Assembly (NCBI RefSeq): GCF_001653235.2
Contig: NC_035790.1
Location: 2,666,001-2,730,000 of the forward strand
DNA: 64,000 nucleotides
From: Pochonia chlamydosporia 170
Lineage: Eukaryota > Ascomycota > Sordariomycetes > Hypocreales > Clavicipitaceae
Reading direction: 5' to 3'
In this document: piece after piece, positions 51,509 to 62,077 of the stretch
Layout: each line of letters opens with the position of its first letter
Numbering within the stretch: position 1 is the stretch's first letter
Position numbers and translations under genes: made by a program
Notes under the pieces: generated by a model
What the model was told of the DNA's origin: nothing
Database searches by the model: none
What the model saw: only the letters and a program-made list of their open reading frames with translations

Positions 51509-53223
51509 GGCGTCTAGGGCACACGCCGCTGCCAAATAAGAAAGAGAAAAAGGAGAGAAAAAAAGGAGAAGAGACGACAAAATTTTGCTAAAACCCAGCA
51601 CCGCCCATCAGCACAAATGTAGTCGACTGAAGAGTACTGATGGCGCCCAAGTTATAGTATTTTTGTGTTTCAGCGTCGCAATGTGGATGTGCAATAGCCA
51701 GGCAGCGCCAAATTGTAGGGTCGCACAATGAGGTCACGCAGCCGAATGACCTTGGGGAATCCCGGTAGCAATACCCCAAATGTGTGTCGTTTCGGCCCTC
51801 CAAGCTGAGGCCCCAAGTTGGCAGGTGATGTTGCAATTGCTGTGGTTCGACAAGGAGACAGTTGGTCGTTGAACAAAATCAAAAGTTTTGGTCCAGTCGG
51901 GCGAGTCGGGCGAGTCGTGGAGAGTTTGGCGTGTCTGGCACGTCTGACGTAGTGACCAGTCCTACGCCTTATTCCTGTGACCCTAAAAACTGGGTCAGTG
52001 GCCGCAAGGTCGGTGCCGGTGGCCCGTGAATGAGTGCGAATGCAGCAAGAACGTTGAACAGGCGCGAATAGGTTGATGATGCTGCTGACGATGCGAAATG
52101 GGTCTGGAAGATGAAGGCTGAAAGTGTGAAGAAGATCGTGAGAAAATGTACTCGCAGCAACAAAGACTTGGTGAATCTTTGTCAGAGAGCAATCTGGGGC
52201 AAGTGCATCCGAAATGAACTTCCCACCAGACCAGACATGGACTGTTCGGCGCCCACCAGACCATTCCTAACCCGTTGAGAAAGAACCCTGTTACCGAGAC
52301 AAACTTGGACTACTTCAACCTCGAAGAGTTCAACTTGGCTGGGCGCGACATGCAGATTGTGTTCCTTTGCCTTTAGCACTGTCGCTTCATTATCCAATCC
52401 ACGCATTGATTGGCAGCTAAAATGGCAATATCTGCTTAGCCAGTCCCAACTACGGCCCGCCAGTCGATCACAGATGAGCCAATCTTTGCGCACTACCCCC
52501 AACACGTGCAGCATCGACACGACCTCACGCTCTGGCTCTCCCAGTCATTCTCAAGTACGGACATGGAGTACTCTTCCCACACTCTGGCGGGTGGCTGCTG
52601 GCTGCCACCGTGCCATGGCGAATAGGAGGGGGCACGCGACTACATTTATTTGGCTCTTGACTCACCAAAAGTTTCCACCTCACCACACGAATGGCATTCC
52701 ACACCTTGATGGACAAAGTGCGTGATATTCAGCTACCTCTGGGGCCAGTGGGTGAGACGCCAATGCGGTGTGCAGCTCGCCTGACCATGCACGTTTGACG
52801 AGTGGCGGATGACATGGCAAGACGGGCTCGGCAAGAGTTTAAACGACTGTGGTAGGGGATTGATTTGCCAACATTACAGGGCAACTGGGTAGTGTCGATT
52901 TATTGATGCTGTGCGATCTGCAGGGCCCTCCAATGCTCGAAGCTCGAATTGCAATGCTGTTGGTCTGCTACTACTCCGTACTATCATTCCGGCCATGCGG
53001 TGTCATTTTTCATCACCAGATCTCTCTACCCAAGCTCTGTCTGCCACCTTTGAGGGCTATCTCGGCAATCTACAGTGGACAAAGCGCCTGTTGCACAGCT
53101 TCGCTATGACGTCGCTTGCCCTCAGGCTCTGGAGCCATGCTTGGAAACCAAGCTCCGCATATCTCCCAGCATTCTGCACCCTGTCAGTATTGAAGAGTAG
53201 CTCTTTGTTCTTTGGGACAAAAC
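51509..53223. other. Intergenic region (1.7 kb)
   Basis: No gene supported. CCAGACC motifs lie at 52224-52236 and 52254-52263, and one TACTCCGTA 9-mer at 52972-52980. The PPN1 promoter should lie next to 51509; the right end is the 3' region of the ketosamine kinase. Confidence 0.55.
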
Positions 53224-54339
53224 CTACTGTGATCGAAGGCCAACGTCGTTTACAAACAGGGCTGAAACGTGTGTGTTGAAACGTCTGCTCGGGTCAGGGT
53301 CGTTCATTTACAGGAACCTTGTTCGACTTACAGCTTGTAGAGCTCCAAACGACCTTCGTAGTCCTCTTCCGGGGTCGATTTTGGAATCATTGAGTGATAG
53401 GAGTCGAGATAGTCCTGCCCAAATTTGTTGCAGGCCGGCATCCACTGGCCAATCTCGTCTGCCAGACAACTCTGTTAGAACTGAGGTATGACATGGGGTC
53501 TCGCACAGCCTACATTCATTGTGTGCATAGAAACAGCAAGCATCAAAGACAACTGGTTGTCCATTGGCATCGACGCCGGAATTGGCATACCACAAGTCTC
53601 CGTGCACCAACACTGGCCGCACTCGACGTCCCTCAGACTCTAGCGGCCGCAGCAGACGGGGAATAACGACGTCGAAGATTTGCGGAATCAGAGTTGCAAA
53701 CTCGTCATCATGCCCTTTGGCTGCAATCTCGTGGTCCAGTGCCCGCCGCAAGCTCTTGGCAAAGAAGATTTCCCACGAGTCCTCCCACTGTGTTGCTTGT
53801 GAGAGGTTGCCGTTGTATGTTTCGAGATGGAAGCTAAATTTCCCGTTTGGTGAATCGCTCTGGTGAAGAAGTGCGAGCCTTTTTGCGAACAGTTCGATCG
53901 CGGGCATTTGGTCTCCCATCTCAAAGAAAGTGGCAATGAAGAAGTGTACGTCTGGCGTCCCACGAAGTGATCCGAAACCAATAGCGGCGGGAACAAAGGT
54001 TGGACAGACGGTGCTAATCGCCTTTGCAGATTCGTACTCACTCTCGACCATGCGTCTGCCGATGTCGGAAGAAAGAAGCTTGACAAAGAAGGACTTTTCA
54101 GACCCGTCTGCCTCTACGATGATGTGACCAGTCGTCGCCCAGAAGCTCTCGCCATGAGGTTGTACAGAAATCAATTGCCAAGTGTCTGGAATCTCTGAAC
54201 AGGGATCTTTGTCAACATGACTCGGCACTATCATCAAGCACGCTGTTCAAATACGCTTCTTACTTTCTGCTATTGCCGCGTCAAGAGTTCCATCGTTTTG
54301 GAGCACCTTGTCGAGGCTGGGTTTGCACTCTTTCGCCAT
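53224..54339 (-). CDS. Fructosamine/ketosamine-3-kinase family protein
   Basis: This is an aminoglycoside-phosphotransferase-fold kinase that in characterised relatives phosphorylates sugar-amine adducts at the third carbon so they fall off proteins. Four exons can be joined: 54339-54264, 54227-53514, 53458-53332 and 53284-53224, giving 325 aa. Visible motifs are SVQPHGESFWATTG, the nucleotide-binding lysine in FFVKLLSS, the catalytic VLVHGDLWYAN and the metal-binding VVFDACCFYAHNEYE, followed by DYLDSYHSMIPKSTPEEDYEGR and LYKLRFNTH. Intron 1 would be only 36 nt with the nearest acceptor; in-frame acceptors further on (about 54 or 62 nt) are more usual and would drop a few residues. The C-terminus after FNTH is less certain. 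It is first in a same-strand run with the deaminase and alcohol dehydrogenase. Confidence 0.85.
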
Positions 54340-54821
54340 TGTCTGGCTGACTCGTGGGTGAACCAGAAATTGCACGTTGCTTTCGTATATTACTCAAGAC
54401 GATAGTTGTAGGTCCTGAGGTTTCAACAGGACATTAACCGACACTCACCTATGAAGTGGTCCAGGCTCCATGGGGTCATGCAGAACTGAGTGTGGGGATA
54501 TCGACGGCATCCAACATAGCGACAGGCTTTCGGAGACAATAACCACGGTCTGGTTGCGGCCCTCCATGCACATATTCATGACTCACCTGTCAGTACGGTC
54601 CGCCTATCTAAGGAAGCAATGGACAAACACCCTGATGGCAGATCATAAACATGGACTTGACAGCCAACCTTCTCCCGGATAGATCTGATGAGAAGCTGAG
54701 ACTGTCCATATAAACTCTCACAATATGCGGCTCGCCATCCGCAATGAGCACAAATGGCCAACCTTTGTACAAGAATTTCTCTCTTCTGGCCAGCAGCATC
54801 AATGCCCTGCCGTGGACACCT
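54340..54821. other. Spacer between ketosamine kinase and deaminase
   Basis: No gene seen in about 480 bp; it should hold the kinase promoter and the deaminase 3' region. Confidence 0.5.
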
Positions 54822-55352
54822 TCAAAATTCTATCCCTCGATGTCCTCCAACATCTCCACCGCAATCCCTGCCTCCCCTCAATCTCTGAATCCCGTCGTTG
54901 CGCCCAATAAACGTACTTGGCTCGCGAATACCAACATAAACAGCACCAATCACATTTTTGAGCTTCAAAATTCTCTCAACACAGGTCGTATTGCCGCTAA
55001 GCCTTTCGTTACATGGCTCCATGGTCGTGTAAAGTACGGTACCGGGTCGCAAGATTTCTCCAATTTGATCTTCAGCATGAACTGGGGATAGTCCGTGTGC
55101 CAGAGCAACTTTGATAAAGCAGCATTGCTCGGCATGCGTTTTGCCCTTGTCGCCATTCATTTGGCCAGCAAGTTCCATGGAGTATCCCACCGAGAGAATT
55201 CGACCGCTTTGTGTGTCCACCAGTACAGCACCAACACAAAACTTGGTGCTCGCTGGTGGAGATTGCTGTGCCAGCTCCAGAGCATACTCCATGAAGCCAC
55301 GGTGATTGTTCGATTCGATGATGGGATGAGATGCGTTTACTAGGTTGGTCAT
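54822..55352 (-). CDS. RIB2/dCMP-type deaminase, C-terminus apparently frameshifted
   Basis: This is a zinc-dependent nucleotide-base deaminase of the cytidine/deoxycytidylate superfamily, closest in motif to fungal DRAP deaminases of riboflavin synthesis. It has a single exon of 176 aa from ATG 55352. The zinc site is complete: HAE in KTHAEQCCF, then PCNERLSGNTTC with both Cys. KFCVGAVLVD and VIGAVYVGIREPSTFIG are also typical. After GRNDGIQRLR the annotated frame becomes Gly/Arg-rich and ends GGHRGIEF. Dropping one C from the CCCC at 54874-54877 gives a family-like EAGIAVEMLEDIEG and a stop at 54830. The true C-terminus is therefore doubtful. The genome presumably has a main RIB2 elsewhere, so this may be a paralogue; its substrate is unknown. 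Confidence 0.82.
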   Translation of the reverse strand: MTNLVNASHPIIESNNHRGFMEYALELAQQSPPASTKFCVGAVLVDTQSGRILSVGYSMELAGQMNGDKGKTHAEQCCFIKVALAHGLSPVHAEDQIGEILRPGTVLYTTMEPCNERLSGNTTCVERILKLKNVIGAVYVGIREPSTFIGRNDGIQRLRGGRDCGGDVGGHRGIEF

Positions 55353-55765
55353 TGTTATGGCTCAGGAACTTCCTTGAAGATGGAGATGGCTATTGCAAAT
55401 GCACTTGTTCATCCCAGCATTTGAAACAAAACGTGCGCCATATCACCGCGAACGGGCCAAACCCCGCTGCATGATGGATCCATTCAGCCCATCTGAACAT
55501 CCTTTACATCTTGATGCACCTGGTCAAGACGGGAAATGAGAATTTGTAATTGGTTACACAACAATGCATGAACATCATCAACCACAAAGAGTGAGATTGT
55601 TTTGCGAGTCTTATTTCTTTCAGATTTCAGGCATCAAGGGCGACTCCCACTATTGAAGACTCCAGCATCTTGTTCTCGACAATAGCCTGTCAGACAAACC
55701 GGATACACTGAAACTGTTGCGTGGTCAAGTTGAATAGGCTGGGCGAGCAAACGTCCCGCCGCGCT
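55353..55765. other. Spacer between deaminase and alcohol dehydrogenase
   Basis: No gene seen in about 410 bp; it should hold the deaminase promoter. Confidence 0.5.
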
Positions 55766-56934
55766 CTACCAAAAATCATCCGAAGCAGCATCTTCCACAT
55801 CAATCAATACCTTGAGAGCACCAGTTTGGCTTGCCTGGCCAAAAGTCTTGTACGCCTCCTCCATCTGGTCAAACTTGAAGCCTGATGTAAGAGTTAGCAA
55901 GATATGCACCAGCAATCACAGGCTCTTAAACACGCACGATGTGTCACCAGGCGGCCGGCTCGTAGCTTGCCAGATTTCATCATTTTCAGTAGCATCGGTG
56001 TCGACACCGTGTCGACCAGCCTCGTCGTGATTGCTTGCACAGATTAGCTGACGGCTATGCTTGCCACTCAACGATACTCACAGATATTTTTATCCCAGAG
56101 TCGGTCCAAAGCGAGATCGACTTTGCACCCGTGGACACCAACGTTGGCGAGCACACCACCGGGAGCGAGGAGTTCCTGACACAATGCAAACGTCGCCGGC
56201 ACGCCGACCGCCTCGATCACAGCATCACATCCCTTGCCGTCTGTTAACTCCTTTACTTTGGCAATGGCGTCTTCGGCCTGGTTGTTAATGCCAGCACTAG
56301 CACCTAGCTCCCTCGCCTTCTCCAGCCTCTTATCATCCGTGTCAATCACGATAATCTTGGACGGCGAGTACAACTGGGCCGTCATCACTCCAGCCAAACC
56401 CACGGGTCCTGCTCCGACAATGACAACCGTGGCGCCCGGTTGGACCTTGCCATTCTGTACACCGCACTCAAGGGCTGTGGGGAATATATCACTGAGCATC
56501 ACCATGGCCGCATCGTCCACGCCAACGGGAATCTTGTAAAGGCTAGAGTCCGCGTGGGGGATTCGCACATATTCCGCCTGAGTGCCGTCAATGGAGTTCC
56601 CAAGAATCCAGCCGCCAGACGTGCAATGGCTATACATGCCCCGACGACAGTACTCGCAGACGGCGCAGCTTGATATGCATGAGATGAGGACGCGATCACC
56701 TCGGGAGAACCGTGATACCGACGGGCCCGTAGCGTACACTACTCCAATGCCTTCATGTCCCAGAATTCGTCCGGGCTGACACGTCGCCACATCGCCCTTG
56801 AGGATGTGAAGATCTGTGCCGCAAATAGTGGTTTTGGTAAGCTTGACAATGGCATCCCCGGGCGACGAGATGACCGGTTCAGGCTTTTGCTGGACGGACA
56901 CGGAGTTGGCAGCGCTGTAGACGAGTGCCTTCAT
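55766..56934 (-). CDS. Zinc-dependent alcohol dehydrogenase (MDR family)
   Basis: This is a medium-chain NAD(P)-dependent dehydrogenase; the secondary-alcohol/threonine-dehydrogenase type is likely but the substrate is unknown. Three exons join in frame: 56934-56082, 56033-55938 and 55881-55766, giving 354 aa. The catalytic zinc site is seen as CGTDLH, GHEG and downstream ligands. The structural zinc lobe is CISSCAVCEYCRRGMYSHC. The cofactor fold has VVIVGAGPVGLAG and then VIDTDDKRLEKA, where the Asp favours NAD over NADP. The C-terminal TRLVDTVSTPMLLKMMKSGKL and FKFDQMEEAYKTFGQ blocks complete the fold. It has no targeting signal. It lies upstream of the deaminase and kinase on the same strand. 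Confidence 0.92.
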
Positions 56935-58227
56935 GACGAGTGAGTTGACGTTGAGAGTTTGAGAGATTGGGCAGCGAATGTTGTCTTGCTTGCTTAGGGC
57001 AGGCGATGGTTCACTTTTCACATAGATGAGTACAACTTTAAGCATCAGTTCCCTTGGTACCATGGGCAAGTCGCTTGTGATATACAGTCATTGTGTCAAC
57101 GTCATACGATGGGGTATCCTATGGCTTGGCCCGTTGCGGTGCTCGGAGTTGGTGGCGTTGTCCACGAAGTTAAACATCGGAATGTCATGGTCCATGCCTT
57201 GATCATGGCCACGAGAGCTGTTTCTGAAAGCAGGCCACAGCTCACCGCTGCAGATGCTAGGAGGCGGACACATCAGCCATCAGATTACACGACAAGCAGC
57301 ACTAGCATATGTGTGTGATCTCATCACCAGTTTTGCCTCCATCATCAGATAAAGCAAGACTTGAAAGCATGACCCTTGGAATCATAAAGTCCCTGGGCTC
57401 TGAGAGTGGGTGATTCGATTTTGGCACCTAGATCAGGTGCCTGGGGCCGCACAAAAAGTGGGTCGCCGACCACCAACAAATCTCCAGTGGGGAGCTCAAA
57501 ATATTTCTTGTTTCCTCCTTCATCGCAACAGCATCCTCTCGGCGTCATTTCCAACGACGTCAGGCCCTTCTTCCGAGTAGAATCGTCACCAATCGAGGAG
57601 TTCACGTTGCTAGACAAACACAGCCGCTCGTTTGAGGGTCGTCGTACGCAAATCCTGTGACGGCTTCCCATGGTTATCGTGGCAACATTTTTTCATGACA
57701 TGAAGCAGTTCCATGCGTCAACTTGCAAACCTCTGACACGTTGTATCAAAATACAATCAATTACCATCTTATCATCCCATGCCATCAATTGAGTCGTTTT
57801 TTCACTTTCATTTGTGCTGTGCAAAACTAGCAGCTACCTAGCCGTCCGCGCTTCAGCGTCACGAGGAACACAGGCGTTTACTGGAAGTCTATGCCCAAAC
57901 GGCTCGGCTGGCTCTCGCGTGGGGCATTTGACATCACTTTGATCGAGGCCGACTTGACAGGACAAAAAGTTCATCGTTCATCTCTTTAAAAGGCGACCTG
58001 GGTCTTGCGAGGTGGACAGCATGTTCATATTCCGGACCAGGGCTCGAAAACAACTCCCAGATGTTGGAACGAGCTCGCACTCATGTAGAAACTCCATACA
58101 AGGACCAAGCTTTCTCCGGCAATGAACCCAAAGCCCACCATTCCGCCTTTGGACTTGACTTTAACCCAGTCTAAAGCCCGATCTGCCCGTATCGGACACG
58201 TTAGCCCGTCCCTCGATGTTCCTGCTC
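56935..58227. other. Intergenic region (1.3 kb)
   Basis: No gene supported. It contains the alcohol dehydrogenase promoter and the 3' region of the small secreted protein gene. Confidence 0.55.
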
Positions 58228-58510
58228 TTACAAAACACTCACGGGTTCCTATAGCAAAATGTCAGCACGTAGTCAACAGCTGCTCAGGTAAACTTACACA
58301 GACGCGACCACCACACTCCGTTGTGCAGCAAGCATAGCCCGGAGAGCATTCATTTTGAGGGCACTCGATAATGCACTGCAAGGACGGCTTGCCACAGTGT
58401 CAGAATCTATAGGTAAGGAATGTTCGGCAACTTACCGTTTTACAAGGGGGGAACTCGACTGCCAATCCGAATCCAACGAGAGCAGCGAAAATTACGTTGA
58501 AGGCCTTCAT
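58228..58510 (-). CDS. Small secreted eight-cysteine (WAP-like) protein
   Basis: This three-exon gene is too short to show as one open frame. Exon 1 is 58510-58436 (signal peptide MKAFNVIFAALVGFGLAVEF plus PPCKT). Exon 2 starts at 58387 or 58375 (two in-frame acceptors) and ends at 58298 before GTAAGT. Exon 3 begins at 58248 and stops at 58228; an alternative donor GTGAGT right after its CCC could change the last residues. The product is 57-61 aa, about 40 after signal cleavage, with eight Cys. Spacing from the second Cys is 3-4-5-0-3-4, close to the whey-acidic-protein/elafin four-disulfide pattern (CC pair, then C, then C before EP). A secreted protease inhibitor or antimicrobial-like role is possible, but the function is unknown. 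Confidence 0.65.
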
Positions 58511-59658
58511 ACTGGTGAAGATTGAAGAGGGTGATAGGGCTGGATGTGAGATGTTGGCATGATGAGACCTTAGGATATTTATACCCCCGTCCTCATTGAA
58601 TAATCCGCTTGGCGCAAACCTTGCCGGAGTTCCCACGCATGGGCAAAGTACAAGTCCTACATGAGCCACCGCCCTTCGAGTTGTGCGTGGGTTTGAAACT
58701 TTCATCTTCCGGTTCTTTGCTTTTGTTGGCGGAAAGTAGCATCAGCAACGGCTTCACCCTCGTCCAAGTTTCCATTAAACACCAGAGTTTGGGGCAAATG
58801 CAGAGAGCTGAAACTCTATTTTATCCACGGCTTCAGGCAACCATGATGTGACATATTCATCCGATGGGCCGAATACTTGTCTCGCATGAGCCACCGGTGC
58901 CTGCTTACACCAATGACAAGACGTCACATCTTGTCGTTGTCGGTTTATGGCTTGCATTGCTGACGCCGTACTCTGCATAGCATAGGGATATTGTTGGAAT
59001 TCGGCATCAAGGAACCGAGATGCGACCCAATACGACCCAGATATTTGTGTAAGCAGGGTATATGTGGGCATGGGTAAGAGTCCGTTCCGAGGTGTGTACC
59101 AGTATATGACTGAGAAAGTTTATACTTTCGTAGTGTCTTGTGACTCCTGTCGGCATATCTGTGCTTGGCAGTGTGTTGCAAGGGACTGACTCTCCGGACA
59201 AGCATGGCTGCTTTAACAGATGAATTAGCAATAGTCAAATTACAATAAGGCTGACAGCCCAGCAAACCGCAACACCACCGCAACACCAGTGTGTGTGGGC
59301 ACTCGACCTTTTGGGGACTCCAAGCCGGCTCTTGATATTCTTTTGGTGATAGACGCGGTTCATTCGAGTAAGTCACCTAGTGAGCACATAACTTGCATGA
59401 CGAGCACTAGACATCTGGATATTGTCCATCTGAGGCTGCTGCTGCCAACGAAAATAGTGTTCTATCAGAGTCAGTACCATGACAGTCGCACATTGGTTCC
59501 CTTGTACCCTACCCGTTGAAAACTACATCTCTCCAACTGTTTCAGTTGCTTCAAAGCTTCATACCTAATTAATTTATGCCACTTGCCTTGTTGGAGTCCG
59601 CAGGTGCCTCAACACCAAACCAGCATCACCACATACCCAAAGTCACCTAACCACCAAA
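58511..59658. other. Divergent intergenic region, small secreted protein / methyltransferase
   Basis: No gene supported in 1.15 kb. A TATATTTATAC-like element lies close upstream of the secreted-protein gene, at about 58573-58583 (ATATTTATAC on the plus strand). Confidence 0.5.
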
Positions 59659-60474
59659 ATGGCATCATCATTCCCCCAAGCTGAATTCTTCAACCGCATG
59701 GCGGTCAACTATGCGCGCCAAACCGGCAATAGCACCGCGGTTCTCTTCCTCTCCAGCTGGGACGACATCAACGCCCTCAAGCCCATCACGTCTACATCGG
59801 TCATCCACGACAATGCTGGCGGGCGAGGAACAGCGACCTCTGTCATTGTCGAAAAGTTTGAGCCCAACATCCCTGAGATATTGATTACAGATAACAATGG
59901 CATAATGGTTGCCGTTGCCTCCGACGCATTCGCAGCGCACCCCAGTATTACAGCCCAGCAGATGGACTCGGTAGGGCTCACTCTTCCGAACAACCACTAC
60001 ACCCACTTGATTACCAATTTCAGCATCTTTCTCTTTCCCGACCCCGTATTGGCCATGAAGCATGTCTTTCGCACCCTACAATCCGATGGACTTGCGGCAA
60101 CCCTGACATGAAAACGACTCGCATTCAGACTAGCTACTCACAAAGCTCAGAGGGCGATTCGCCCAGATCTACCGGTCATGCCGACGCAAGGAATCGAGTT
60201 TATGGAAGAGGGCGTTGCGGCAAAGACAATGGAACAGGCAGGTTTTGACCCAGCCAAGATGAATGTCCTGGAAAAGGTGTTTGTGGCAACGGGAGATGCT
60301 CTAGACGGCTTGAAGGAGTTTTTGCTTACTGACCTGGCAGGCATTGCCACAGAGGGCTGGAGTGACCAGGAGAAGCAGAAGTGGCCGGGGGCAGTGGACG
60401 CTGCATTCAAGGAAGAGGTTGATGGGTATGGAGGAATGAGATTTGAGGCGTGGGTTGTCCTGGCTAAAAAGTAG
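59659..60474 (+). pseudogene. SAM-dependent methyltransferase gene with in-frame stop
   Basis: This class I methyltransferase belongs to the small-molecule type common near fungal secondary-metabolism genes. The reading frame from ATG 59659 runs to 60474 (271 sense codons) with one interruption, TGA at 60109-60111. The upstream part has the SAM-loop region TSVIHDNAGGRGTATSVIVEKF, the LITDNNGIM acidic loop and HYTHLITNFSIFLFPDP. Directly after the stop, the same frame continues as KRLAFRLATHKAQRAIRPDLPV, then GIEFMEEGVAAKTMEQAGFD and YGGMRFEAWVVLAKK, all family-like. Homologues have Trp (in LTWKR) at the stop position, so a TGG to TGA change is inferred. The SAM-loop GGRG lacks the usual second-Gly pattern, perhaps another sign of decay. 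It is either a pseudogene or a sequence error. Confidence 0.78.
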
Positions 60475-60742
60475 GTACGTCACACATATGTTTGCAGTCC
60501 CTTTTGGAAGCACTTGGTATATGCGGGTGACTTTATATTGTGGTATAATTGACTCTAAATTTTGCTTCTTTTGGAATAAACACCCTTGCCGCATTTTGGA
60601 CCCAAAGATTCCCCGCAACGTAATACGCCTATTGAAACACGTTGAAGTATCCCTATCTGCTAATGATAAAATATGAAACCCGCCTTAAATCAAAAATGCA
60701 ACTTTGTCCCTAATACATAGCACACATCATCAACATCCCGGC
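60475..60742. other. Convergent 3' spacer, methyltransferase / GCV1
   Basis: No gene seen; AT-rich short spacer with 3' ends from both sides. Confidence 0.5.
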
Positions 60743-62077
60743 CTACTCGGCCTTGTGGTAGCGCGAAGGCACAAATGGCATCTTAGTGACGATACCCTTT
60801 CTCTTGCGTCCGCGAACCACGACATCCAGCTCAGTACCAGCCTTTTGCAACCCATCCTTGACATAGCCCATGGCAATGTTCTTGCCCAGAGTAGGGCTGG
60901 GGACACCACTGGTAATCTTGCCCACCGACTCGCCGTCCTTTTGGACCTCTGCGCCGTCACGAGCAGGAGCTCCTTCGACAACGAAGCCGACGCGGCGACG
61001 GTCAACACCAGCACCGCCCTTGCTCTTGGGAGTCAGCTGGGGGATGATGACTTCGGCACCGTGGAAACCGCCCGTGGCACGACGGTCCTTGGGAATGACC
61101 CAAGCGAGACCAGCCTCGACGGGCGTGGTTGTGTCGTCGAGGTCGTTGCCGTACAGGCACATGCCGGCCTCGAGACGAAGAGAGTCACGGGCACCAAGAC
61201 CGGCGAGCTGCAGACGCCCGGGCCCAGCAATCTGCAGCAGCGACTCGACTGCGGGGGTCGTCGTCTCCAGCGCAGGATACAGCTTGCCGTTGAAGGAGAT
61301 TTCGAATCCGTCCTCGCCGGTGTAGCCGCCGCGGCTAATCAAGACGGGGTGCGTCTTGTTGCCATCCGCGAGCTTGAGGTCCGCATAGACAGCATTGCCA
61401 AAGTACAGCTTGTCCAAGTTGACCTGGCTGGCCAGAGCCTCCTTGAGAATCTCGGCGGCCTGCGGGCCCTGCAGCGCAACGAGGCCGGAACCGTCCAGTC
61501 TCGTCCACTCTACACCGGCGCCAAACTTGCCCAGCTCCTCGTCGAGATACTTGCAGTCCTTTTCGAAGCAGGCACCATTAGTGACGACGTAGAACTCGTC
61601 CTCGCCAATACGGGTAATGACAGAGTCGTCGACGATGCCACCGGTCCCGGGCCACAGGAAGGTAGTCAACTTGCTCTGCATCACACCCTGGTTGCTCCAT
61701 CCAGAGGGGGTAAGCTTCTCGAGGAAAGCAGCAGCATTGGGGCCCTTGAAGATGTGCTGGACCATGTGGCTGACGTCAAAGAGCGACGCATGGTTGCGCG
61801 TAAAGTGGTGGGAGTCGGCGAGCGAGGCATTGGAGTACTGGACGGGCATGCTGTGGCCGGCAAAGGGCACCATCTTGCCTCCCTTGGCAATGTGCAAGTC
61901 GTATAGAGGCGTCTTCTTGAGATCCGCGTTGGCAGCGTCGGAGGCATATCGGACGTCGCCGCGCTGCTGCTTCATGTTGAGTGCGGGCATCGCCGCGAAT
62001 GAGTTGCTGAGCCGGCTCTTGGTGAGAGAGGCTTGAACCCGGGGCGCAGCCCGCACGGCGTTTCCAAATCCCTTCAT
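60743..62077 (-). CDS. GCV1: Aminomethyltransferase, glycine cleavage T protein (mitochondrial)
   Basis: This is the T protein of the mitochondrial glycine decarboxylase complex: it transfers the methylene group from the H-protein lipoyl arm to tetrahydrofolate and releases ammonia. It has one exon and 444 aa from ATG 62077. The presequence (about residues 1-45) is rich in Arg/Ala/Ser. The GcvT domain shows TPLYDLHIAKGGKMVPFAGHSMPVQY, SLFDVSHMVQ (with the functional Asp), GIVDDSVITRIGEDEFYVVTNGA, ISRGGYTGEDGFEI and GLGARDSLRLEAGMCLYGNDLD. The C-terminal barrel has GFVVEGAPARDGAEV and IAMGYV. No other glycine-cleavage gene is adjacent. Confidence 0.97.
   Translation of the reverse strand: MKGFGNAVRAAPRVQASLTKSRLSNSFAAMPALNMKQQRGDVRYASDAANADLKKTPLYDLHIAKGGKMVPFAGHSMPVQYSNASLADSHHFTRNHASLFDVSHMVQHIFKGPNAAAFLEKLTPSGWSNQGVMQSKLTTFLWPGTGGIVDDSVITRIGEDEFYVVTNGACFEKDCKYLDEELGKFGAGVEWTRLDGSGLVALQGPQAAEILKEALASQVNLDKLYFGNAVYADLKLADGNKTHPVLISRGGYTGEDGFEISFNGKLYPALETTTPAVESLLQIAGPGRLQLAGLGARDSLRLEAGMCLYGNDLDDTTTPVEAGLAWVIPKDRRATGGFHGAEVIIPQLTPKSKGGAGVDRRRVGFVVEGAPARDGAEVQKDGESVGKITSGVPSPTLGKNIAMGYVKDGLQKAGTELDVVVRGRKRKGIVTKMPFVPSRYHKAE

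Noticed and set aside
45092..60474. A complete secondary-metabolite gene cluster
   Set aside because: A Zn2Cys6 regulator, a dehydrogenase and a methyltransferase are present, but there is no polyketide synthase, peptide synthetase, terpene synthase or prenyltransferase, and conserved PPN1 lies in the middle.
60704..61906. 400-codon plus-strand open frame
   Set aside because: It is antisense to GCV1 and is explained by codon bias of that gene.
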